A stretch of DNA of 64,000 nt, taken from NCBI RefSeq assembly GCF_004379255.2, contig NC_056042.1, positions 34,637,928 to 34,701,927 of the forward strand, in the 5' to 3' direction. Positions within the stretch are counted from its first letter, which is position 1. Each line of letters starts with the position of its first letter. This DNA comes from Salvia splendens (lineage: Eukaryota; Streptophyta; Magnoliopsida; Lamiales; Lamiaceae). The notes beneath the pieces are model-generated. The model saw only the letters and a list, made by a program, of their open reading frames with translations. It ran no database searches and had not been told where the DNA came from. The translations under genes were made by a program, and so were the position numbers. Shown piece after piece: positions 1-9,271 of the stretch.

Positions 1-489
1 GTATTTGTCCACTGCTTTTCTCTTGTATTGATTGCGGAAGAAATATTTGTTTTTAATTTTTTATTCATACGTTGATTTATTATTGTTTATATATATTTTT
101 TGTATTGTTGTCCTGGACGTGCTCGCCATTTTTGAATCGAGTTTTTTTATTTAATCGAAAAAAGAACTTCGAAAACAAAAAGAATTTGGATGGGACGACT
201 CAATAGTGACACAAATTATGATTAAATATATACAATAGAGAGAAAATCTCACATCATGACCTCAAACTAATCCTTAACTGCCTAACTAATAATAACACTA
301 AGAAATAAAAATAAAAACACTAAGCTTCAAATTTTACATAATCACACATCAAAAAGTGGTTAATTAGTTGATTTAAAAACTCAATACCACATATAATGCA
401 TGCATGAGAAAGATAAATCCCAAAAAATGAGGAAAAAGAGTAATTAAGGATTAGTTTTGAGCCGTAATTTGTTGTAATTAACGTTAATA
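1..489. other. AT-rich 3' flank of the bZIP gene
   Basis: No coding frame or repeat is seen here. The stretch probably holds the 3' UTR of the minus-strand bZIP gene plus intergenic DNA. Confidence 0.5.
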
Positions 490-915
490 TTATTGTAGCA
501 TCATAGTTGGTGCTATGATTTCTTGTAAACCGGCGAGTCTATGCTGAAGATAAACCGATTCGGATAATAACCGGTTCGAGTCCTGTTGGACCAAGTGGCA
601 TTGGTTAGCTAGCGCAGAGAGCCGGTTTTCAAGTTCCCGGTTCTCAAGTCTAAGCCGGTCCGCCTCGTTCATGAGGTCCTCTTGGTGCTTCTTCTTTCGC
701 CAGCGCGACCGCCGGGCCGACTCCCGGTTCGAGATCATCCGCCTCCGCTTCCGCTCCTCGGTGGAGTAAACCGACCGGCTCGTCTCCGAGCTGGAAGCTG
801 GGCAGTTCGTAGGTTGGGAGTCAAGTAGGGATAAGAGTTCACGGATTTCGGAAGGAGAAATTGTTTCTTCGAGAACCGGGAGTTGGTAAAAAACCGGATT
901 TTCGATAGTCATCAT
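490..915 (-). CDS. Group S-type bZIP transcription factor, intronless, 141 aa
   Basis: This encodes a nuclear DNA-binding protein that would bind ACGT-core or ocs-like elements as a dimer. The basic region at about residues 55-78 contains NRESARRSR, where Asn63 and Arg71 have the invariant N-x7-R spacing. It is followed by RWRKKKHQEDL and a long zipper with heptad positions L81, L88, L95, L102, V109, L116, L123 and L130. The short N-terminus, short C-terminus, single exon and extended zipper are typical of plant group S bZIPs (ocs-binding-factor-like). The first in-frame ATG is at 915; the frame is open for three more codons upstream from a TTG, which I do not use as a start. A TATA box lies about 84 bp upstream, so the leader is only about 50 nt. 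That leaves no room for the sucrose-control uORF of the S1 subgroup, so I favour an S2/S3-type member. Family identity is sure; the exact orthologue is not. Confidence 0.9.
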   Translation of the reverse strand: MMTIENPVFYQLPVLEETISPSEIRELLSLLDSQPTNCPASSSETSRSVYSTEERKRRRMISNRESARRSRWRKKKHQEDLMNEADRLRLENRELENRLSALANQCHLVQQDSNRLLSESVYLQHRLAGLQEIIAPTMMLQ

Positions 916-998
916 GGTTTTCAATATTATATTTTTTTTTGGAGTGTCGAAGTGAGGAAAGAAGGGGAAAAGGGAAGAAGTGAAGAGTAGGAGAGGGG

Positions 999-1006
999 TA
1001 TTTATA
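999..1006 (-). promoter_or_regulatory. TATA box of the bZIP gene
   Basis: The minus strand reads TATAAATA about 84 bp before the bZIP ATG, inside a CT-rich minus-strand leader. It predicts a transcript start near 970. Confidence 0.6.
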
Positions 1007-3324
1007 GAGATTCCGGCGTGATAAGTGTGACTAATAGATTTTGAATTTTCAAAAAGTAGATAATTTTTACAATAGAAAAAGGGGAATAATTAAAGGTGAA
1101 ATCTTTATGAAAAGGGGTTAGGAAAAACGACCAAGATATTGACGGCCTTTTAGTTATAAGGTGACTACGTAGGTGTAAAAAGTTGGATTTACATTGTTGA
1201 AGGAATAATACATTGATATGTTGGTAAGTTGAAACACTAATAAAATATTGCTTATTGGATCAATTGATTAAATAATTAGACAACATATATAATTTTATAT
1301 TATATATATACAGGCTGGTTTTTGTTTTGTTGTAAATATAACATGTCACACATTATAAGTTAGGGCACCGAATACCAATGTACTTAAATGAGAAGTTTAT
1401 AGACATAACTCTGACGTATTATAATTCATCGAGTATTTGAGTGAGAAAAAAGATGGCTCACATCGAATAATACAAATATCATCACAACATAAATATAAGA
1501 AAGTACACATACCATTTATTCAACTTACAACTTAAAAATGTTACAAAACTAGTGTTATAGAAGATGCTAGCATTAAAATCAGATTTCATGGCTGAATAAA
1601 AGGAAAATGTCATGCTAATTTGTATTAAAATGACTAAAATAGCAATTTAGGTAAAAATTAGTTCGATAAGATTGTCGTGTGGCATTATTTACATTCATTA
1701 GACTGTCGTACCTTACGATAAATCTTAGTTTTTTAGTTCTTATTTAAGATATGATTTTGGTTTGATTATACCTATATATATTTATTTTGTTTATTGTGTG
1801 TATGGAGAGAGGTTGGAGGGTCAAAGTCGACTTTATTAAGGTGGGGGCTTTTGTATGAGAGAATTAGCTTAATCACTAAGATTCAATTGACAAATGAAAT
1901 TAACAAATTGTGCAAGTCATGTCTACGACTGCCACAAAACAGCCATGTGGAGGACCACTATTGCCATAGCTTTTGTTTTGGTCACCTCATGTTCTAACAA
2001 AATTTGAGAATGCACACTTGTTCCTACAACTTTTAAGTATTTATTCAAATTAACTTTATAATTACTTTCGTTTTATACGGAAACAAACCTTGAAGCCACA
2101 AAAACACGAGTTGGTGTGTCAAGAATATCTATGAACCTGGCTACAAAATGACCTAATCTACCAAAATCAACAAAAGTTAGAGGGGCACCAGCAAAGAAAG
2201 AAGGCCAAAACTTCATAGACAAAGACAAATCAATTTCGTCTAAAAAGGCTACCAAGAACTCAAGAGAAGCACAAGACATGTGGGAGATCGGGTACAAAAT
2301 AAAAAGGCATACTCGATCGCTTCCACTTGCCATAGGTTGTCCGTCCAATTTCTAATGTCGTTTATATTATCAATGATCTGATTTGGCGAGAAGGGAAACT
2401 CCGACCACAGATTCTCAATATATTAGTTAAAGAGAGAACATTTTACAAACTAAGTTGTCGATAATATTGTGGATTAAGATCTTTATACTTATTAGGACAT
2501 GGCTCTACACAAATGAGGGAGGGTTGAATAATAATCATAGGTTAATTTGAGATTACTAGTAATTAGGATTAATTATAGATATAACAAGGATTAATTATAA
2601 ATATAACAAGGTTTAATTATATCATCATACACTCCACCACAAATAGAATAGTAAAGTAGAATAATTAAGTGAACGACAAAGGCATGTTGATAATAAAACA
2701 AAATTTAGAGTAACGAGGCATTTCTTTTTCTTTTTATTTTGATGTGATTATCTAATTTGAAATTGGCCCAAACAAAATTACTCAACTAACCAAAAATCTA
2801 TGTGTTTGGACTATTATCCTAGATCCCTATTTCTTGTTTTTCCCCTTAATTAATGGTTAAAGTGTGTATTTTGTGGCAGATATATGTTAAACATGAAAGA
2901 CCATATTCTTTGTCAGGTTTTCCAGTTATTATATTACAAATAGATTATAGATCGGCAGTTAGTTTCTGTTGGTTATCGTTCAACTAAATTTAATTACTAG
3001 TATAAATATATATAATATTTTATTAAGACAAAGTGGAGAGTAACATGCATACACTCGATCTATTGTCTTAGTCTAGAATATGGTGGAGTAATTTTTATTA
3101 CAAAGTTATGTCGGCGGACTAAAGAAAATAAATTCCAAACTATTAATAATACATAAAGGTACACCATTGAAACTTGAAAGTGAAATTGAGTTTTAAATGC
3201 ATACCAAAAGAAAATGCAAAATTTCTCTCAATAAAGAGAAAATAGTTTCCAAAATTAGAAAATGCATACTCTTGTGGGACACACTAAAAAGGAAACATTG
3301 CATGCTCTTGTAGGATGGAGTACT
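1007..3324. other. AT-rich intergenic DNA without a supported gene
   Basis: The only longer open frames are 1794-1997 (+) and 2073-2348 (-). The second starts at a TTG codon and matches no family I know. I see no clear terminal repeats. It probably holds the distal bZIP promoter and decayed mobile DNA. Confidence 0.5.
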
Positions 3325-3690
3325 ATATTATAATCAAATTTAGTATATAATTAAATTTAATTACAATATTTATTCAATTTTAAAATTACTAATTAAAATT
3401 TTAAAATTAAACTTTATTCATAATCAACCCTAAACGTTAGACAAATTTATTCACTCAATTTTCCTGAATATGATTGAGTCAATTGTAAAAATATAGTACT
3501 ACTAACTATCAAATGTAGTATATAATTAAATTTAATTACAATATTCATTAAATTTTAAATTATATAATTAAAATCTTAAAATAACACATCAAATGAAATT
3601 TGATTCATAATAAACCCTGAAGGTTAGAGCAATTTATCCACTCAATTTACCTGAATATTGTTGATTCAATTGTAACAACATAATAACTAT
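3325..3690 (+). repeat. Two tandem about 180 bp units resembling PSK 3' UTR sequence
   Basis: Two neighbouring segments share the stretch AGTATATAATTAAATTTAAT and end in similar tails near 3412-3480 and 3606-3680. The tails contain forms such as GGTTAGAGCAATTTATCCAC followed by TCAATT. These resemble the sequence just after the stop codons of the PSK genes (4780 on, 16406 on, 19446 on: GTTAGAGCAATTTATCTATT). I infer that they are remnants of the 3' ends of older PSK units deleted upstream of copy 1. Confidence 0.45.
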
Positions 3691-3962
3691 AATTAGCTTG
3701 ATATTATGATAGTATTTACCATGTGAATATTGTTGATTCAATTTAAATGTATTTTTTAATTAAAATATTTAAAAAATAACGTATACCTCAAAAAGGGGTA
3801 AACATTGCTAGTTGTAACTAAATAACCGATTTTACATTTATTAAAAAATATTAAAAGGGGAAAAAATAACTTATTTTGAGCAAGCAAATTATTAAAATAT
3901 CTATATTTAGCTTGATTTTGCATTTATGATATTATTACCTTCGAATCGTGTCAGGCTATTTC

Positions 3963-3969
3963 TATAAAT
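3963..3969 (+). promoter_or_regulatory. TATA box of PSK copy 1
   Basis: TATAAAT lies 56 bp before the ATG in a segment that matches the PSK copy 3 promoter. Upstream, at 3780-3960, is a block conserved among the copies: GTATACCTCAAAAAGGGG, then a TTGATTTTGCATTTATGATAT element. Confidence 0.65.
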
Positions 3970-4018
3970 TAAGTCTATGAAAATTGTTTATTCATCACTT
4001 TTCATATCATATCACAAA

Positions 4019-4781
4019 ATGGAGCATAAATTCATCAATTTTTTCGTGGTTTGCACTCTTCTATTCTCATTGACGTGTGCCTCTCGCCCTCATCCATCTA
4101 TTGCTAATGTGAGTTTTAGATTTTGATTAAATCTTATAAAAACATGTTAAAATATTCCATGTTAATTACCTAGAACTGATTAATGTATTATTCAAATCTT
4201 AGTGTACTTGTGTTCTATAACTAAGACGTACGTATGTCTTCGTATTGACATGCATAACGTAGGTTGTTGACATAGTTATCAGCTATCTATTTAAGATAGT
4301 TGTCATGATCCACATTTTGTATACCTCAAAAAAGGGGAAATTAACATATTGTAACAATATAACATCCATAATTATCTTGATTTTGCATTTATGATATTTA
4401 ATCAACTTTTTTGCATTTGCGCTCTTTTATTTTCATTGACGTGTGCCTCTCGCACTAATCCATCTATTACTGCTAATGTGAGATTTAGACTTTATTTAAA
4501 TGAATTAAAGGATTGCTATTGTGAGTTTTAGATTTGATTAAATCTTATAAATTGATATCAGAATATTTCATACTCCTAAGTGTGCCATCAAAATTGTTAT
4601 TAATTATTTGTGTGTGTTTGTGTTTTAATAGGTAGGAGAGATTGAGAATATGGGGGTTGAAGAAGTAAGTTGTGAAGGAGTCTCAAATAAAGAGTGTTTG
4701 AAGATGAAGACTTTGGCTGCCCATATTGATTATATCTACACACAACCCCACCCACCACAACCTAAATTTATTTTGAACTAA
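4019..4781 (+). CDS. PSK: Phytosulfokine precursor, copy 1 (two exons, 79 aa)
   Basis: This encodes a secreted preproprotein that yields the sulfated pentapeptide hormone PSK, sensed at the cell surface by the LRR receptor kinase PSKR. Exon 1 is 4019-4108 and exon 2 is 4632-4781, joined in phase 0 with GT/AG borders. Exon 1 encodes a signal peptide (MEHKFINFFVVCTLLFSLTC, then ASRP). Exon 2 is acidic, has the family's two cysteines in VSCEGV and ECLKMKTL, and carries the core YIYTQ at residues 64-68 with Asp63 before it, the residue favoured by tyrosylprotein sulfotransferase. The length fits plant PSK precursors (about 75-110 aa). The intron holds a degenerate second promoter plus exon 1, so the gene may be a fusion of two tandem units. 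It is followed by a degenerate copy 2 and an intact copy 3 on the same strand. Confidence 0.92.
4318..4484 (+). pseudogene. Relic PSK promoter and exon 1 inside the PSK copy 1 intron
   Basis: Within the intron, 4318-4400 repeats the promoter block found before copies 1 and 3 (GTATACCTCAAAAAAGGGG, then the TTGATTTTGCATTTATGATAT element). 4405-4484 repeats exon 1 through its splice donor (ATTTTCATTGACGTGTGCCT, then CTCGCACTAATCCATCTATT). The segment with the TATA box, ATG and first codons is missing, and one base is missing inside the exon, so the frame hits a stop. This is a dead copy. Confidence 0.8.
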
Positions 4782-5559
4782 AGTTGGAGCAATTTATCTA
4801 TTCAATTAAATAAAATCCAATTACCCAAACATGGTTGATTTGATTTTTCATATCTAGTGTCATTTTCATAACACAAGGATTATTATATGGTAATACTTGA
4901 GAATGTTGCTCTGTTTTGAAATAAATGGCAGTTATGATTATAATTATATGTTAAAAAATCGGTTAATTTGAAATACTGCAATTGTAGTAGTGTCCTAATT
5001 ATAATCGATTTAATAACTATATTGATTTTCAAAGATTGGGCTTTTAACAACCAAGACCAACTCTCCTCTCATAAAATTTGTCAAACCCACAACTAGAAGC
5101 AAATAAATAAGTTCATATCGATTTAATTAGATTTGATGGATTAAATAATGAATAGTGATAAATTAACAAAAATAGTATATACAAAATTGGATATTTTAGA
5201 CATTTTACATATAAAATAAAATAATAATATTAATTTATCTAATGTATTACAGAATTATCCTTCTATGATCATTCAGGAAACATTATGTTTTTCATAATCA
5301 GCATTTAATTTACTACCTCTTAAGTAATCAATTGCATCATTTCTAATCGATTTTGTTGAATCATTGTATTCAATTAAGTAGTGATATATGCATAATTTCT
5401 TCTTCCATTGCCAAGATAGAGGATATTTCTTCATTCCATTTTCTCAAAATTTACACTGCCCCTACCAAATAATTTATCTTTTGAATCGATTTCTATTCAA
5501 TTAGGTAAATAATATATATTAGTTGCACAATTTCTTCTTACATAGTTTAAACTAAATTT
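4782..5559. other. AT-rich 3' flank of PSK copy 1
   Basis: The 3' UTR-like block just after the stop is shared with the other PSK copies. The rest shows no gene or clear repeat. Confidence 0.5.
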
Positions 5560-6762
5560 AATTTTAATCCTACAAACTAAATTATCTTTTAAATTATCTT
5601 TCGTATTCAATTATTTTATTATTAAATCATTTTTACAATTCCAAGTTATAAAAACGGCTACATGCATATATAATTAATTTCTTAGTATTATCATCCAACG
5701 AATGCATAAAATAATAATATCCATTGACATCCAATTATTTTATTATTAATTCATCTTTAAAATTCTAAGTTATATAAACTCTTACATCTGCATATGCTTA
5801 ATTTCTAAACATTTACAACCAATGGAATATTAGTAATCATTCCCATCCAATTATTTATAATTAGTAGTACTTAATAATTTTTAAAACTTTAAGTTATAAA
5901 AATGACCGCATGTGTATATATACTTAATTTCTAAACATTATTATCTAATGGGATATTAGTAGTCATTCACATTCAATTATTTTTATTTTTACTAAATAAT
6001 TCTTGCAATTCTAAGTTATAAAAATAACTGCATGTGTATATATTTAATTTCTAATCATTAGCATCCAATGGAATAATAATTGTCACTTACATCCAATAAA
6101 TGTTTTTATTACTAGTAATTCTTAAAATTTTAAGTTATAAAAATGACAACATGCATGTAATTAGTTTTTTAATGTTACCATCCAATTAATAGTTATTTAC
6201 ATCTAATCATTTTTTTTATTACTAAAATATTTTTAAAATTCCGAGTTATAAAAAAAAGTACATGTATATATAATTAATTTTTTAATGTTATAATCCAATG
6301 AAATAATAATAATAATAATCATTCACATTCAATAAATATATTATTATAACTAATTATTAAATTCTAAATTATAAAAATGACTACATGCATATATAATTAA
6401 TTTCTTAGTGTTATCATCCAACGAAATACGAAATAATCATATCCATTCGCATCTAATTTTTAATGATCAATTCATCTTCAAAATTCTAAGTTATAAAAAC
6501 GACTGCATATGAATATACTTAATTTCTAAACGTTATTTTCCAGTGGAATATTAGTAGTCATTCACATCAAATTATTTTCTTATTAGAGTACTAAATAATT
6601 CATATAATTCTAAGTTATAAAAACAACTGTGTGTATATATTCTTAATTTCTAAAAGTTGTCAATCAATGAAGTAATAATATCCACACATCCAATTAATTT
6701 GTTATTACTAAATCATCCTTAAAATTCTAAATTATAAAAATGACTATATGCCTATATAATTA

Positions 6763-6801
<39 letters not shown>

Positions 6802-6900
6802 CCAATAAAATAATAATAATAATTATTCATATCCAATAAAATATTACTAATAATAGTTATTCATATTCAATTTCTTAATGATTTGATGTTATCATCCAAA
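5560..6900. repeat. Diverged tandem array, period about 120 bp, about 10 units
   Basis: The phrase TAAGTTATAAAAATGAC (with variants), followed by ATGCATATATAATTAATTTC and by TTATCATCCAATG-type text, recurs near 5642, 5770, 5889, 6013, 6131, 6242, 6365, 6487, 6611 and 6727. The spacing is 111-128 bp. The units are AT-rich and diverged, so the array is old. A (TTA)n microsatellite lies at about 6766-6800. Confidence 0.8.
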
Positions 6901-6904
6901 TAAA

Positions 6905-7060
6905 TGTCTTCTCGTATCATCTTGTCTTGTGAACCTTTTCATACCATCTCGTCTTGTGAACCTTTTCGTATCATCTCGTCTTGTGAACCTTTTCGTACCA
7001 TCTCATCTTGAGAACTTTTTTGTATCATTTCGTCTTGTGAGTTGTGTGTATCATCTTCAT
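6905..7060. repeat. Minisatellite, 28 bp unit, about 5 copies
   Basis: The unit ATACCATCTCGTCTTGTGAA plus CCTTTTCG repeats head to tail with increasing divergence at the right end. No coding function is seen. Confidence 0.8.
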
Positions 7061-7742
7061 ACAATTTTTTGGAATTGAAATTGATCCTCACAACATTGTT
7101 CTACTCATCCATACAAAATATTTCGTGTTCATCATTGAATCCAAATATGTTGTAGTATAAAATATCATTGATGTTAGCCATGGATATTGCTCAAATTTTT
7201 GAAGGATTCAAGCACTTTATAAAATATGTTTAAAAATTCTTAAAATAATAGTATTTTTTAATTTTATGATACTTGCTAAATATTAAATTAATTTATTGAA
7301 AACATGCCGAAGACAAATTTTGAAATTTAGATTACCTCAATTTAAAATTTCCCTAAAATAATGGAACGCTTAATTTCATACAAACAATGTAATTTGGGAC
7401 TAATTTGACTTTACAAATATAAAGAAAGGGTAATATAGTAAAGAAATAATAGTCGATAAAAAAACCGGTTTACATAAAAACCGATTTAAAATTCAAGGGT
7501 ATTTTGTATATACAATGTTTGTTAATTTATCTTTAGTCTTAAAAAATAGTGAATCTTTTGAATACTATTCAATTTTCACGTATGATTAATCTTAAGTTAT
7601 AAGTCTTGGTCTTCCCTTATAATGAAATTATTCTCTGGCGGACTTACTCAGTCTTGCCAGAAATTAAGTTTAAGCAACCGATTTTATCCAAATTTGGAAA
7701 ATAAAATTTAATGATGTCATCTCCATTATGAGAGGGTTAACT
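7061..7742. promoter_or_regulatory. Displaced distal promoter of PSK copy 2, cut off by the Copia insertion
   Basis: About 7575-7742 aligns by eye with 17790-17945, the distal promoter of PSK copy 3. Both share the run GATTAATCTTAA, an AACAACC/AAGCAACC-GATTT(T)ATCCAAATTTG block, and ATTATGAGAGGGTTAA versus ATTATAAGAGGGTTAA. The homology stops exactly at the left end of the Copia element and resumes after its right end. Positions 7061-7570 show nothing clear. Confidence 0.7.
7738..7742 (+). repeat. Target site duplication of the Copia element (left)
   Basis: TAACT directly precedes the 5' LTR and is repeated at 15033-15037 after the 3' LTR, as expected for a 5 bp staggered integration. Confidence 0.9.
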
Positions 7743-8832
7743 TGTAAAAATCATGGATTAAATATGCCCGGTCAATGGATTTTGACCAAATAATAAATGT
7801 GACGAGACATTTAATTTTGTGAAATTAAATGACATAGCGTCGATCTACATTTTACGTAGGTAAATGTAGTATATTCACTTTCTCAAATCCGATTTCCGGT
7901 GAGTGAGAAATAGTGGATTAAAGTTGGGCATAATTAGCTTTTAATTAAAGCTTGGAGATGGAGCTTAGGGAATAATTAACTAGTGTTAATTATCCCACAT
8001 TGGAGGATTAACACATCTTTAATGTGTATAAATTAAGTGACTTTATGTTACTTAATAATTATAGTGGACCAAGATGGGTGAAAGAGCCCACACGCGCGCA
8101 CACGCGCGCGCCGCCGCCGCCGCCCGCCCGCCCGAGCCCGAGCCCGTGCACGTGCTCGTGGTCGCGGGCCTCGGGCCCGAGCCCGATCCCGATCTTGATC
8201 TTGATCTTGGACTTGGACTTGGACTTGGACTTGGACTTTGGGCTTGGCCCAAACTATTCTTTTTGGACCACCGCCGAGTCAGCAATCCAAGTGGCTTGAC
8301 ACGTCGTCAAGCGAGGCACAGTCACGGTTGCCACGTGAGAAATCCACACGCTCCACACACGGATGGCACACTCCTGCCACACGTCTGTAACCGACGTCGG
8401 TTACGAATTGCCATGATGACAGCCATCATGGCTGTTGACCCCCTGCAGTGGACTGAGCCTATAAATAGGCCAGCCATTCCATGCATCACTACACAATTCA
8501 AAAAGCATTCTGCATCATAAGCTCTCTCCCTCTCCCTGCATAGTTTTTCTGTCGAAGCTCTGCCCTCTCCTCCATCCAGTTCGCCGGAGCTCTGCTGATT
8601 GCGGTGCTGCATCAATAGAGACGTAGCCGTTTTACCTTTGGGGACGACACGCCAAACCGAGAGCACTACCGGGGCGTATCTCGTCTTGCGGGAAGAGGCC
8701 TCCTCGACTCGGCTGTCATAGCATACTGGTTTAGTTGTTTCATTTTCGTTGTAACTTCAGTCCTTTTTTGTATTCCTTCTTTTGGGTTGTATTACGCCCG
8801 GTTTTGTTATCTTGTAATCCCAGAAACCAACA
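7743..8832 (+). repeat. 5' LTR of the Copia element (1090 bp)
   Basis: It begins TGTAAAAATC and ends CCAACA. A TATA box is at 8460-8467 (TATAAATA). A CG/GCC/GAGCCC simple-sequence block followed by (CTTGGA)n lies at 8090-8240. The short open frames here are not genes. Confidence 0.93.
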
Positions 8833-8850
8833 ATCGCAAGACGAGATAGC
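8833..8850 (+). promoter_or_regulatory. Putative primer-binding site, complementary to the element's own leader
   Basis: Directly after the LTR there is no TGG-starting site of the usual tRNA-Met type. Instead CGCAAGACGAGATA at 8835-8848 is a perfect 14 bp reverse complement of TATCTCGTCTTGCG at 8677-8690 in the LTR (14877-14890 in the 3' LTR). The geometry would let the leader prime its own reverse transcription. Confidence 0.5.
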
Positions 8851-8920
8851 TTGCCTTTGAAGGAATTTGAACTTCTAAACTGAACTAAAACTTCCGAAAC
8901 ATTAACACCTTTTGCTGGAG

Positions 8921-9271
8921 ATGTCGACGGAATCCAACACTGCTGCTGCCAACGCCACCGCCGCCATTCCCTCCACCATGGCGACTACTGGACCGGTCAA
9001 CACTTCATCGGCTCCCTCGATGATGCCAACTCCCGGCTTCCCAGCTGCTTCATCCACCGTCCCTTGGGTTTGGGACAACCCCTTTGGGGCGTCCACTGGT
9101 TCCACCTTTGGTGGTTCGGTTGGTTCCACTTTTAGTGGTTCCTTCGGGTCCTTTAACGGATCGAGTGCTGGTGCCTTCGGGCTCACACGAATGCTGGGAC
9201 CTTCGGGTCTCATGCGGGTGCTAGTCCCTTCGGGGCTGGTACGACCATGGCGGGCTCTATGCCCAACATGA
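8921..9271 (+). pseudogene. N-terminal gag segment, out of frame with gag-pol
   Basis: An ATG at 8921 opens a Ser/Thr/Ala-rich frame (MSTESNTAAANATAAIPSTM) that becomes rich in Gly-Ser-Phe (FGGS, FSGS). It leaves its register around a G-run at 9179-9181. From there the plus-one frame continues the same Gly/Phe/Ala-rich composition directly into the polyprotein at 9247. A single missing G is the simplest explanation. Confidence 0.6.

Noticed and set aside
2073..2348. Minus-strand open frame of 91 codons
   Set aside because: It starts from TTG, has an in-frame stop two codons upstream, no known domain and no partner exon; it may be a fragment of a decayed mobile gene.
8024..8666. Open frames in the 5' LTR (and the same at 14178-14814)
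   Set aside because: They come from GC-rich simple repeats inside a long terminal repeat and exist on both strands; no protein family is visible.
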